Assembly (NCBI GenBank): GCA_015233725.1
Contig: JADFXD010000029.1
Span: forward strand, 1-33,081
Source of the DNA: Nitrospirota bacterium
GTDB lineage: Bacteria > Nitrospirota > Thermodesulfovibrionia > Thermodesulfovibrionales > Magnetobacteriaceae
DNA: 33,081 nt
Reading direction: 5' to 3'
Shown here one piece after another: positions 20,424-28,600 of this stretch; position 1 is the first letter of the stretch; the number at the start of each line of letters is the position of its first letter. The position numbers were made by a program, and so were the translations under genes. The notes beneath the pieces are model-generated. The model worked only from the letters and a program-made list of their open reading frames with translations, had not been told where the DNA came from and did no database searches.

Positions 20424-23078
20424 TTACTTTGTGGTTGTGCCTACCTTGCCTGTATTTTTCTTTAGGGAGGCCTGTGCAGCTGCCAATCTTGCAAGCGGCA
20501 CCCTGTATGGGGAACAGCTTACATAGTTCATACCGACGCTAAAGCAGAACTCGACCGACTTGGCCTCACCGCCATGCTCTCCGCAGATACCGACCTTAAG
20601 TTTCGGCTTGACCGAACGGCCCTTGTCGATACCTATCTTTATGAGCTGACCCACGCCATCGATGTCGATGCTTACAAATGGATCCTCTGGCAGGACCTTC
20701 TTGTCAACGTAGAACGGCAGGAACATTCCGGCGTCGTCACGGCTCAGTCCAAAGGTGGTCTGTGTGAGGTCGTTTGTACCAAATGAGAAGAAGTCTGCGA
20801 CCTCTGCGATCTTATCGGCGTTTATGGCGGCTCTTGGAAGCTCGATCATCGTCCCGACGGTGTAGTCTACCGCTACGCCACCGGCCTTGACGATCTCATC
20901 GGCTATCTTTACGGTCATGTCTCTGAGTATCCTGAGCTCCTCGCGCAGGGCTACCAGTGGGATCATGATCTCGGGCTTGGCATCCACGCCGGCCTTTTTG
21001 AGTTCCACGGCTGCTTCCATGATGGCCCTTACCTGTATCTCGTATATCTCCGGATAGGTGATGCCAAGACGGCAACCCCTGTGTCCGAGCATTGGGTTGA
21101 ACTCGTGAAGCGAGTCGTTTTTGGCATGGAGCTTTGCGCTTGTCACGCCCATCTCTTTTGCCAGGGCGTTGATATCCTCATCGGTGTGAGGAAGGAACTC
21201 ATGAAGCGGCGGGTCAAGCAACCTGATGGTAACAGGCTTGCCTGCCATTACCTTGAAGATTCCCTTGAAGTCCTCTTTCTGCATCGGGAGGATCTTTGCA
21301 AGGGCCTTGCGTCTGCCGGCCTCGTCATCGGAGAGGATCATCTCCCTGACGGCCTTTATCCTGTCTGGCTCAAAGAACATGTGTTCTGTCCTGCATAGAC
21401 CGATGCCCTCGGCGCCGAACTTTATGGCGACCTCTGCGTCGTGCGGGCTGTCTGCGTTGGCCCTGACGCCCATCTCTCTGAACTCGTCCACCCACGTCAT
21501 GAAGGTGGCAAAGTCGCCTGATATCTGAGGCTCTATCAGCTTGGTCTCGCCAAGTATGACCTCGCCGGTGGAGCCGTTAATCGTGATCCATTCGCCCTCT
21601 TTGACCGTAGTGCCCTTGGCGGTGAACTTCTTGCCATCGGCGTCAACGGCGAGGTCTCCGCATCCTGCCACGCAGGGTTTTCCCATGCCTCTTGCGACAA
21701 CGGCTGCATGCGAGGTCATACCACCACGTGCCGTCAGTATCCCTTGGGCGGCGTGCATTCCGCCGATGTCCTCTGGGGAGGTCTCAAGCCTGACGAGCAG
21801 GACCTTTTCGCCCTTGGCTGCCCATTCCTCGGCGTCTTTTGCCGTGAACACGGCCTTGCCAACGGCTGCACCGGGGGATGCCGGAAGGCCCTTTGCCAGC
21901 TTGGTAAGCTTCATCTTGGGGTCGATCATAGGGTGCAGGAACTGGTCTAACTGCGGCGGCTCAACCCTGAGCACTGCCGTCTGTTTGTCTATCTTGCCCT
22001 CTGCCACAAGGTCCATGGCAATCTTCAGGGCTGCGGCTGCGGTTCTCTTGCCAACCCTTGTCTGGAGCATGAAGAGTTTCTTTTCCTGGATCGTGAACTC
22101 CAGGTCGAGCATGTCTTTGTAGTGGTCCTCAAGCCTCTGATAGATAGCGAGCAGGTCGTTATAGGCCTCTGGCATATCCTTGGCCAGCTCATCGACGTGC
22201 ATCGGTGTGCGGATACCGGCGACGACGTCCTCACCCTGGGCGTTGATCAGGCACTCACCGAAGAACTTATGCTCACCGGTGGATGGGTTCCTCGTGAAGG
22301 CGACGCCCGTTCCGGAGGTGTTACCCATGTTGCCAAACACCATCGTCTGGACGTTTACAGCCGTGCCGAGGTCGTGTGATATCTGGTTGATCTTTCTGTA
22401 GGTTATGGCCCTGTCGCCGTTCCATGAATCGAAGACGGCGTTGATGGCTCCCTTGAGCTGCTCGTACACGTCCTGAGGGAAGGCAGTGCCGGTCTCGTTC
22501 TTGTAGGTCACCTTGAACTCGGCAACCAGCTCTTTGAGTTCGTCAACGGTGAACTCGGTGTCGTGTTTGATACCCCTCTTGGTTTTTTTGTGTTCGAGCT
22601 GGTGCTCAAACTTGTTCCTGTTGACATTCTTACAGATGGAACCGTACATGGTGATAAAGCGTCTGTAGGCATCGTAAGCGAACCACTCGTTGCCACTCAT
22701 CGCGATAACACCGCCGAGCGTCTGGTCGTTGATACCGAGGTTGAGTACCGTGTCCATCATGCCCGGCATGGAGAATTTAGCGCCGGAGCGAACCGACACC
22801 AACAGCGGCCTCTGTGGGTCACCGAACTTGAGGTTCATGATCACCTCGACCCTTCTGAGTGAGTCCATCGCCTGGTCCCACATGCCCTCTGGATACTGGT
22901 TGTTGTTTGCAAAATACGGAGCGCAGGTCTCCGTCGTGATAGTAAAGCCCGGCGGGACGGGGATACCAAGATTGGTCATCTCTGCCAATCCAGCGCCCTT
23001 ACCACCCAGCAGGTCCTTCATATCACCAGAGCCGTCTGCCTTACCGGCCCCAAAAAAATACACGTACTTCTTAGACAT
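20424..23078 (-). CDS. ppdK: Pyruvate, phosphate dikinase
   Basis: 884 aa, standard bacterial length. Reversibly converts pyruvate, ATP and phosphate to PEP, AMP and PPi, linking glycolysis and gluconeogenesis in many anaerobes. N-terminal ATP-grasp nucleotide domain (GGKGAGLAEM, SVRSGAKFSMPGMMDTVLNLG), central swivelling domain with phosphorylated H457 (GGMTSHAAVVARGMGKPCV), and C-terminal PEP/pyruvate barrel (GLCRTEHMFF, LGHRGCRLG, FFSFGTNDLTQTTFG, and the catalytic Cys in GICGEHGGE). T455, two residues before the His, is in the position phosphorylated by PPDK regulatory proteins elsewhere. ATG 23078 follows CAGGAGGC. Monocistronic: own promoter and terminator. Confidence 0.98.
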   Translation of the reverse strand: MSKKYVYFFGAGKADGSGDMKDLLGGKGAGLAEMTNLGIPVPPGFTITTETCAPYFANNNQYPEGMWDQAMDSLRRVEVIMNLKFGDPQRPLLVSVRSGAKFSMPGMMDTVLNLGINDQTLGGVIAMSGNEWFAYDAYRRFITMYGSICKNVNRNKFEHQLEHKKTKRGIKHDTEFTVDELKELVAEFKVTYKNETGTAFPQDVYEQLKGAINAVFDSWNGDRAITYRKINQISHDLGTAVNVQTMVFGNMGNTSGTGVAFTRNPSTGEHKFFGECLINAQGEDVVAGIRTPMHVDELAKDMPEAYNDLLAIYQRLEDHYKDMLDLEFTIQEKKLFMLQTRVGKRTAAAALKIAMDLVAEGKIDKQTAVLRVEPPQLDQFLHPMIDPKMKLTKLAKGLPASPGAAVGKAVFTAKDAEEWAAKGEKVLLVRLETSPEDIGGMHAAQGILTARGGMTSHAAVVARGMGKPCVAGCGDLAVDADGKKFTAKGTTVKEGEWITINGSTGEVILGETKLIEPQISGDFATFMTWVDEFREMGVRANADSPHDAEVAIKFGAEGIGLCRTEHMFFEPDRIKAVREMILSDDEAGRRKALAKILPMQKEDFKGIFKVMAGKPVTIRLLDPPLHEFLPHTDEDINALAKEMGVTSAKLHAKNDSLHEFNPMLGHRGCRLGITYPEIYEIQVRAIMEAAVELKKAGVDAKPEIMIPLVALREELRILRDMTVKIADEIVKAGGVAVDYTVGTMIELPRAAINADKIAEVADFFSFGTNDLTQTTFGLSRDDAGMFLPFYVDKKVLPEDPFVSIDIDGVGQLIKIGIDKGRSVKPKLKVGICGEHGGEAKSVEFCFSVGMNYVSCSPYRVPLARLAAAQASLKKNTGKVGTTTK

Positions 23079-23142
23079 AGTGTAGCCTCCTGTTTCGTTT
23101 GAAATAATTAATTCTTAATACCTTCATAAATAGCAATAACAG

Positions 23143-23172
23143 AGTATACAACAATTAAATATTTATTTACAA
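23143..23172 (-). promoter_or_regulatory. Promoter candidate for ppdK
   Basis: Minus strand: TTGTAA (23167-23172) and TATACT (23143-23148), 18 bases apart, in an AT-rich stretch about 65 bases before the ATG. The rest of the gap to 23293 shows nothing I can name. Confidence 0.5.
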
Positions 23173-23293
23173 CAGGTATTTTTATTGTGGTAAAATTTTT
23201 TCGTGACATACGCGTCGTAGTTGAGTTACGGTTTGTCAGGAAAATTCCGACAGGGGTTTGTCTTGTAACACAACGAGGCGGATGGTCAAAAAA

Positions 23294-24187
23294 TCAATGC
23301 ACAGAACGTACTGGCCAAACAAGGCTTCTTTCCGTCTTGTTTTTGCTGCCCACGCTGCCGTCAAGTATGAGGACGTACCACGCGTAGGATGGATTGTCAA
23401 GGCGGGTAGTAGACCAGTATACGCTAGACCACACATTAATAAAGCCTTGTGACCTGAGCCACTTATCCGGGTAACCCTTGCTACCTTTCAAAAGGCCCTC
23501 AAACTCCTCTTTATCAGGCAAACGCCAGTCTGTATAGGAAAAATTTTCAACCGCACCCTCATTCATCGAAGCAACATAGTATGATGCCTCTTGCCAAGTC
23601 TTGTGCTCTACAAGCATAGCGCTTTTTGTCCACATTAGGCCTGTTGATGTGTCGGTTATAGTTCCATCGCCGTTATCCGCAAACCTTGTAGGCATTGGTT
23701 TTGGCATTGGTTTTGGAGGTGGCGTTGGGGTAGGTGCTGGTGTTGGAGTTGGGGATGGAGTAGGGGATGGAATGGGGAGAGCAGGTTTCTGTTTTTTCAA
23801 TGCGATACATATTTTTTCGGCAACAGTGTCAATATTAAGATTAAAAGCCTCTATCCTTCCTTTGTTAATTAAGAGAATGGCGTATGCTCCCGTGAGTTTA
23901 ATATTTTCAATTAACACAGGTATTATAGAAATTCTGCTGCTATCTGCCACCGCAATTTCTTTTTCAACGTAGTCTGATTGTAAAGTGTTTGCAGATAGGA
24001 GAACAAGCATAAATAGCTTAGGATTTTCTGTTATTCTGTAAAAGATTTCTTTATGAACACTTGAAGCAAGAGGCAGATCGCGATGGTCAATCCAACACTT
24101 ACAACCTCTATTTTCTAAACTGTCCACAAGTTTATCAGCAAAGCCTCGGTCGCTTCTATCATAACTTATAAAGACATCATAACCCAT
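23294..24187 (-). CDS. TIR domain - proline-rich linker - DUF1566 (Lcl C-terminal) fusion
   Basis: 297 aa from ATG 24187 (a GTG at 24205 is an alternative; GAGGGA favours the ATG). Residues 1-~135 form a TIR domain: YDVFISYDRSDRGFADKLVD, CWIDHRDLPL, LVLLSANTLQSDYVEKEI with a Glu where many bacterial TIRs have their NAD-cleaving residue, and ISIIPVLIE. A linker of P-T-P repeats follows (~142-165). The rest is a DUF1566 domain: RFADNGDGTITDTSTGLMWTKS, WRLPDKEEFEGLL and a C-terminal WPVRSVH, a C-type-lectin-like fold seen mostly in surface proteins. There is no signal peptide, so the protein should be cytoplasmic. I suggest a sensor (DUF1566) controlling a TIR effector, possibly antiviral; neither activity nor ligand is known. 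Confidence 0.85.
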   Translation of the reverse strand: MGYDVFISYDRSDRGFADKLVDSLENRGCKCWIDHRDLPLASSVHKEIFYRITENPKLFMLVLLSANTLQSDYVEKEIAVADSSRISIIPVLIENIKLTGAYAILLINKGRIEAFNLNIDTVAEKICIALKKQKPALPIPSPTPSPTPTPAPTPTPPPKPMPKPMPTRFADNGDGTITDTSTGLMWTKSAMLVEHKTWQEASYYVASMNEGAVENFSYTDWRLPDKEEFEGLLKGSKGYPDKWLRSQGFINVWSSVYWSTTRLDNPSYAWYVLILDGSVGSKNKTERSLVWPVRSVH

Positions 24188-24201
24188 GATCAAATCATCC
24201 C

Positions 24202-24351
24202 TCACTTACTCAAAAACCCTTTCAAATTCTCTACGGAGGCAGAAGCCTTTAACAGCTCCTTAAATCTCTCTAATGCCTCGATGGTTCCAAGCTCTTTGAC
24301 TCTTCCCATAAGGGCAGTCCCTAGGTCTCCATACTTGACCTCAAGTACCAC
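24202..24351 (-). pseudogene. C-terminal fragment of an Rpn/PD-(D/E)XK-type nuclease-transposase protein
   Basis: From GTG 24351 (with an in-frame stop just before it) a 49-codon frame reads LEVKYGDLGTALMGRVKELG, then TIEALERFKELLKASASVEN and LKGFLSK. This matches the common tail of Rpn-family/DUF4351-like proteins (KYG...L...I..I.....LE.L...I..A.SLEEL). Upstream, another frame gives FEVVKWYL, also family-like, so the gene is both truncated and frameshifted. Its stop is 15 bases before the TIR start. The rest of 24352-24497 holds no gene I can support. Confidence 0.45.
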
Positions 24352-24497
24352 TTAACCACCTCAAATTTGCCTTAACGCTATGTCACTCCTGACATCTACA
24401 AACTGCATATTTTATTATAGCGTAAGTTTTTGCTATTATGCAATCAAAGTATCCTCTTAAAAAAACATGGTAAGATAAAAAATATTAGGAAACAATA

Positions 24498-24526
24498 TTG
24501 ACAAGTGATGCAAAGAGAGTTATAGT
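24498..24526 (+). promoter_or_regulatory. Sigma-70 promoter for the glycosyltransferase
   Basis: TTGACA (24498-24503) and TATAGT (24521-24526) with 17 bases between, about 100 bases upstream of the ATG at 24634: a near-consensus promoter with a long untranslated leader. Confidence 0.6.
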
Positions 24527-24633
24527 AGATAGATGAATCAAGAGACATAAGATCAAAAAGGGAGATTTAACTTAATAAATTAACAGGCAGCCCCTGAGTT
24601 ATTGCAGATTTCAAGGTACATAGGGGCAATAAT

Positions 24634-25575
24634 ATGGTTGTTGAAGGAATAATCAGCGCTCTCCCAAAGGTGGTCATAATACTCGTGAACTACAATGGCC
24701 ACGCAGACACGATTCAATGCCTGCAGTCCCTGACAACGACACCATGTGGGGCAAGCAGGGTGATAGTTGTAGACAACGGTTCTACAGATGGTTCAGTGGC
24801 CAAGATTGGAAAATGGATCATTGAGAGGGGGCTCATGGAGAGTGGGGTTGGGGCTGGCTTCGTTGAGGTAATCGCCCTACAGACCAACACGGGCTTTGGC
24901 GTGGCTAATAACGTGGGGATGGAGCACGCCTTTTGCGGCGATTGTGACTATGTCCTTCTCCTAAACAACGATACGGTTGTGGTGGAAGGTTTTCTCCCGA
25001 CGATGCTTCAGACGTTTGACACATTCAAGGACGCCGGTATAGTTGGCGGCGTTGTCAGGGATTACTACAGACAACGCGACGTATGGTTTAGCGGCGGCCA
25101 TATTGATTACATAAGGGGGGCATTCTACCACAGACACGACACCTGCCGCGGGATGCGGCAGTCCGGTTTCATAACCGGCTGTCTTATGCTGATCCCACGG
25201 CGGGTCTATCGCGAAATAGGTGGCTTTGACGACATATACTTTCTAAACGTCGAGGACATAGACCTCTGTTGCAGGGTTAGGGATGCCGGTTACAGGCTTG
25301 TTGTCAACTGCGACGCTGTCATCTATCACAAGATCAGCGCCTCAATAGGCGGGCTTTACAGTCAGCGTCAGCAGTACTATTTTCACAGAAACAGGATGCT
25401 GTTCTTCAGCAAGAGTCTCAAGGGCATACGGAGGCGATTGTTCTATGGCCTTCAGTTTCTTATCGCCATACCGGCTTGGTTAGGCATACAACTGCTCAGG
25501 GGCAATCTCAATGCCGTCAAGGGCGCCCTCAAAGGCTACTACGACTTCCTCAGAGGACACACAGGCAAAAAATAA
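24634..25575 (+). CDS. Family 2 glycosyltransferase (rhamnosyltransferase-like)
   Basis: 313 aa GT-A fold enzyme. VVIILVNYNGHADTIQCLQSL, the nucleotide-sugar region VVDNGSTDGS, NTGFGVANNVGMEHA, the metal-binding LLLNNDTVV (in the place of DxD) and acceptor-side NVEDIDLCCRVRDAGYRLV. This set is typical of WbbL-like rhamnosyl or related sugar transferases that build surface polysaccharides. A hydrophobic C-terminal stretch (about 270-290) could anchor it to the membrane. It stands alone, with no other polysaccharide genes nearby, and its donor is unknown. The stop codon runs into repeat copy G. Confidence 0.9.
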   Translation: MVVEGIISALPKVVIILVNYNGHADTIQCLQSLTTTPCGASRVIVVDNGSTDGSVAKIGKWIIERGLMESGVGAGFVEVIALQTNTGFGVANNVGMEHAFCGDCDYVLLLNNDTVVVEGFLPTMLQTFDTFKDAGIVGGVVRDYYRQRDVWFSGGHIDYIRGAFYHRHDTCRGMRQSGFITGCLMLIPRRVYREIGGFDDIYFLNVEDIDLCCRVRDAGYRLVVNCDAVIYHKISASIGGLYSQRQQYYFHRNRMLFFSKSLKGIRRRLFYGLQFLIAIPAWLGIQLLRGNLNAVKGALKGYYDFLRGHTGKK

Positions 25576-25700
25576 GAAGAAAGAAAAAGAAAAGAAAGAA
25601 GGGAGGGCTTTGCTTCTTTGCCGCTCCAGGTCGCACCTGGCTCCCTCAGACCCACCCACAAGGGCACCAGTGCCCTTGACCCCATAATTCTCAATCCTGG
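25574..25700 (+). repeat. Dispersed hairpin repeat, copy G (full length)
   Basis: Begins at the stop codon of the glycosyltransferase. After an A/G-rich tract and GGGAGGGCTTTGCTTCTTTG come hairpin II as CCAGGT-CGC-ACCTGG (25626-25640) and hairpin III as CAAGGGCAC-CA-GTGCCCTTG. Compared with copies F and H, both stems differ by paired, compensatory changes. The end (ACCCCATAATTCTCAATCCTGG) is shared with copies C and I and extends the family. Confidence 0.7.
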
Positions 25701-25717
25701 TATCTATATATGGAATG

Positions 25718-26188
25718 TCATTTTATATCCAATTCGGTTTGGAAGTATTTCTTCATCTCCTCCAGGATAAAGATATTTTCAACCTCTATCTCCATTGGGC
25801 GTGTGTAATCACCAAGGTACTTTCTCAGGAATTCATCACCGTCCTCAAGTCTTATCCGTCCTATTGCCCCTAGCTCGGGAGAGGAGTTCAGGTATTCATT
25901 GATCTCCTCTATGTCATAAGAGGCGAGTATCATGTCGGCAAATTCAGCTAACAATTTCTCACCTTCCAGGAAGATACTCATACACTCTGCCTCGTCGTTG
26001 ACATCCCCTAAGATGTGATATATTGCCACTAATTTCTTATAGGAAAGGACATCGCAGGATACAAAGTAAAACCTCTCCCCTACAATATAACTGATTGCCA
26101 AAGGATTACCCAGCCTCTTACGAAACGTCTCGGCTATCTTGATCCACCTGTCCAAGATGCCCTTATCATACAGAAGGAAGCCTCCCAT
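25718..26188 (-). CDS. Conserved-looking hypothetical protein downstream of a chemoreceptor
   Basis: 156 aa, soluble, acidic, largely helical, no signal peptide or membrane span. I do not recognise a domain. It follows the chemoreceptor gene (stop 26254) by 65 bases on the same strand without a clear terminator, so it may be co-transcribed. The annotated start ATG 26188 has no ribosome site; a TTG 39 bases further in, preceded by AAGGGC, is a possible alternative. The stop lies near the end of repeat copy G from the converging glycosyltransferase. Confidence 0.6.
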   Translation of the reverse strand: MGGFLLYDKGILDRWIKIAETFRKRLGNPLAISYIVGERFYFVSCDVLSYKKLVAIYHILGDVNDEAECMSIFLEGEKLLAEFADMILASYDIEEINEYLNSSPELGAIGRIRLEDGDEFLRKYLGDYTRPMEIEVENIFILEEMKKYFQTELDIK

Positions 26189-26253
26189 TAGGTTAAAGAT
26201 TTGGTCAATGCAGGATAGATTTCCCTCTCCCTATGCCCTGCGTTGAGCTGAAC

Positions 26254-27978
26254 CTAAAACCTTTCAAAGTCTGCATCAATATCAGACTTTCCTTCTGAGA
26301 GGTCCAGAGACTGTAAGGAGCGATCCGATTTATTATCGGTACTCCTGGTGGCTTTCCTTGGTGTATTCGTCGTTTTGGGCGCTATATGGGCTAACTGTCT
26401 GGGCTTTGCAACTGCCTTTGCTACCGGTTGTTGTTGGAACTCTTTCCGGCTGCCCAAAAAGCCTTGGTCTAACTTGAAGAACGAGATAGCAGATTGCAGT
26501 TGTTCGGCCTGCGCGGAGAGCTCCTCTGCCGTGGATGCCATCTCTTCCGATGCGGAGGCGTTTTGCTGGATCACCTGATCCAGTTGCTGGATGGCCTTGT
26601 TTATCTGGTCTGCACCTGAATTCTGTTCGTTGCTTGCGGCGCTTATCTCCTGGACCAGCTCTGACGTTCTTTTTATATCTGGTACTAACTTGGCAAGCAT
26701 ACAGCCCGCTTGTTCTGCCTTGGTAACGGTGGTCGTGGATAGGTGGCCGATTTCGCCGGCTGCCTTTTGACTACGCTCGGCGAGCTTTCTCACCTCGGCC
26801 GCTACTACGGCAAAGCCCTTGCCGTGCTCGCCTGCCCTTGCCGCCTCAATTGCCGCGTTTAAGGCCAGGAGGTTTGTCTGCCGCGCTATCTCCTCGATGA
26901 TCGATATCTTACCGGCGATCTCCTTCATCGCATTAACCGCATCCGCCACGACCGAGCCGCTTTCCCGGGCGTCCTGTGAGGACTTGGAGGCGATACCCTC
27001 AGTCTCCTTGGAGTTATCGGCGTTCTGCCTTATGTTTGCCGCCATCTGCTCCATAGACGACGATACCTCCTCGACCGACGCTGCCTGCTCCGTAGAGCCC
27101 TCGGAGAGCTGTTGCGCGGCAGAACTGAGTTGACCGCTCCCTGATGAGACCTGCTTTGACGCCGTGATTACCTCGGAGATGACGTCTCTTAATCTCTTGG
27201 TCATTGCGTTCATGGCGCTGGCAAGCTGTCCGATCTCGTCCTTCCTGTCCATGTCTATCTGCCTTGTGAGATCGCCATTTGAGATGGCCTCGGCCACGAC
27301 GACAGCCTCCTTCAAGGGGTTGCTTATTGAACCCGATATGAATATCCCCATGATCATACCAAAGACGATGCCAGCTACAATCAAAACTATCATGAAGGTA
27401 CGGCTGCTGTTGTATATCCTGGCTGTTTCATCGGAAAGTTTCTTGGAATTGTCTTCTTTCACCTTGGATATTTCCATGAGGGTAGTATCAACGGCATTCA
27501 TCTTGTCCCTGGCTAATCCAAATGAGAGGGTTGTTGACTCCCGTGTCTCCTGGAGTTTCTCTTTCGAGGCTATCTCTATAACCTGATTATGAATCTTTTC
27601 CCAGTCTGTTATTTCGCTATCAAGTTTAGCTAATAGCTCTTTGCCTTTTTCAGAATGAACAAGAGGCCTTGCCTTGGATAGTTTCTCCATAAACAGATGA
27701 TAGAAATCATCCATTTGTTTTATATACTTTTTACGCTGCTCCTCTGTCATTGAGAGGATATAGTTTCTCTCGGCCCGGCCTATAGATATGAGATCGACAT
27801 CTGCCCCCTTGAGGTAAGAAATCCCCAGCGTCTCTTTTTCATACATCTGATCCGCCATAGAGTTAATCGTCCCCATGTTGCTAACCCCAACGACCCCAAC
27901 CACAGCGGTTATAACGCTGATAATCAAAAAACCCATTATCAGTTTTGTTGCAGTCTTCATGTTGTAAAACCAGCTCAC
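26254..27978 (-). CDS. Methyl-accepting chemotaxis protein (4HB sensor, HAMP)
   Basis: 574 aa from GTG 27978 ([13 protein letters not shown]), chosen because GGAGG (27987-27991) precedes it and the paralogue at 28598 starts at the same point; a frame upstream to 28008 reads through the ribosome site. TM1 ~12-32, a periplasmic four-helix-bundle sensor ~35-185, TM2 ~190-212, HAMP ~212-265 ([20 protein letters not shown]), then the coiled-coil signalling domain with the hairpin tip [38 protein letters not shown] (given here by its ends: EEIARQ and VAAEVR). It signals to CheA/CheW at the inner membrane. No CheB/CheR-binding pentapeptide at the C-terminus. Ligand unknown. Confidence 0.93.
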   Translation of the reverse strand: MSWFYNMKTATKLIMGFLIISVITAVVGVVGVSNMGTINSMADQMYEKETLGISYLKGADVDLISIGRAERNYILSMTEEQRKKYIKQMDDFYHLFMEKLSKARPLVHSEKGKELLAKLDSEITDWEKIHNQVIEIASKEKLQETRESTTLSFGLARDKMNAVDTTLMEISKVKEDNSKKLSDETARIYNSSRTFMIVLIVAGIVFGMIMGIFISGSISNPLKEAVVVAEAISNGDLTRQIDMDRKDEIGQLASAMNAMTKRLRDVISEVITASKQVSSGSGQLSSAAQQLSEGSTEQAASVEEVSSSMEQMAANIRQNADNSKETEGIASKSSQDARESGSVVADAVNAMKEIAGKISIIEEIARQTNLLALNAAIEAARAGEHGKGFAVVAAEVRKLAERSQKAAGEIGHLSTTTVTKAEQAGCMLAKLVPDIKRTSELVQEISAASNEQNSGADQINKAIQQLDQVIQQNASASEEMASTAEELSAQAEQLQSAISFFKLDQGFLGSRKEFQQQPVAKAVAKPRQLAHIAPKTTNTPRKATRSTDNKSDRSLQSLDLSEGKSDIDADFERF

Positions 27979-28061
27979 AACGTAATCCTCCTTTTGATCC
28001 GTGTACATCTCTGGTCACCCCCCTCCGTAAGAAGACAAGAGTGACTCTACACTCTATGGAA

Positions 28062-28091
28062 AGTCTAAACCATCATATCTGGTTATGTCAA
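28062..28091 (-). promoter_or_regulatory. Promoter of the first chemoreceptor gene
   Basis: Minus strand: TTGACA (28086-28091) and TAGACT (28062-28067), 18 bases apart. The paralogous gene has the same layout (31050-31079), and in both a second TTGACA-like box lies ten bases upstream, so the element was duplicated along with the gene. Confidence 0.55.
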
Positions 28092-28183
28092 GTTATGTCA
28101 ATGATTTTTGTCTCTTTGCTATGGCAAATTTAGTTTGACAATGTCAGGTTGTTAGTGATATCCTGAGATAAGAGTTGAGTGTT

Positions 28184-28468
28184 ATGGACGTTATTGCGAT
28201 ATTGAAGAACAATGAAGAATTGATAAGGCAGAGATACGGTGTCAACAAAATCGGCGTCTTCGGGTCATTTACACGAGGACAGGCAAGACAGGACAGCGAT
28301 GTGGATGTAATCGTATACTTTAATGAGGATGCGGAGAACTTCGACAACTACATTGAACTCAAATACTTCCTTGAGGAGGCATTTGGCAGGGATGTTGACT
28401 TGGTGACGGTGGATGCGCTTAAACCTCAATTGAAGGACGAAATCCTCAATGAGGTAGTCTATGCGTAG
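28184..28468 (+). CDS. MNT-type minimal nucleotidyltransferase (orphan antitoxin candidate)
   Basis: 94 aa from ATG 28184 (TTG 28175 is an alternative; neither has a clear ribosome site). Nucleotidyltransferase signature GVFGSFTRGQARQDSDVDVIV with the G-S and D-x-D residues, followed by the third acidic position in DVDLVTVDALKPQ. Such proteins pair with HEPN toxins, which they inactivate by adding AMP. No intact HEPN gene follows. The stop codon overlaps an ATG (TATGCGTAG) from which a frame begins MRR and then runs into repeat copy H, so the partner seems to have been lost. Confidence 0.85.
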   Translation: MDVIAILKNNEELIRQRYGVNKIGVFGSFTRGQARQDSDVDVIVYFNEDAENFDNYIELKYFLEEAFGRDVDLVTVDALKPQLKDEILNEVVYA

Positions 28469-28493
28469 GAGCTGCCTTATCTATTACGCAAGA

Positions 28494-28600
28494 AGGGGTC
28501 AAGGGGTCTGTGACCCCTTGCAGGGGAGGTCAGGAGGGCCAGGAGCGTCCTGGAGCGGTAAAGAAGCAGCTCCGCCCCCTTCTTTCTTTATCTTTTCTTA
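28494..28600 (-). repeat. Dispersed hairpin repeat, copy H (full length)
   Basis: Plus-strand reading: hairpin III CAAGGGGTC-TGT-GACCCCTTG (28500-28520), CAGGGG, hairpin II CCAGGA-GCG-TCCTGG (28539-28553), and AAGAAGCAGCTCCGCCCCC with CTTCTT, whose ends pair as an outer stem. It ends at the stop codon of the second chemoreceptor, so on the minus strand it again begins at a gene end, while cutting off the possible HEPN gene on the plus strand. Confidence 0.7.

Noticed and set aside
23700-23780. GT-rich low-complexity repeat
   Set aside because: It encodes the P-T-P linker of the TIR-DUF1566 protein; a similar tract at 8980-9075 is the linker of the protease.
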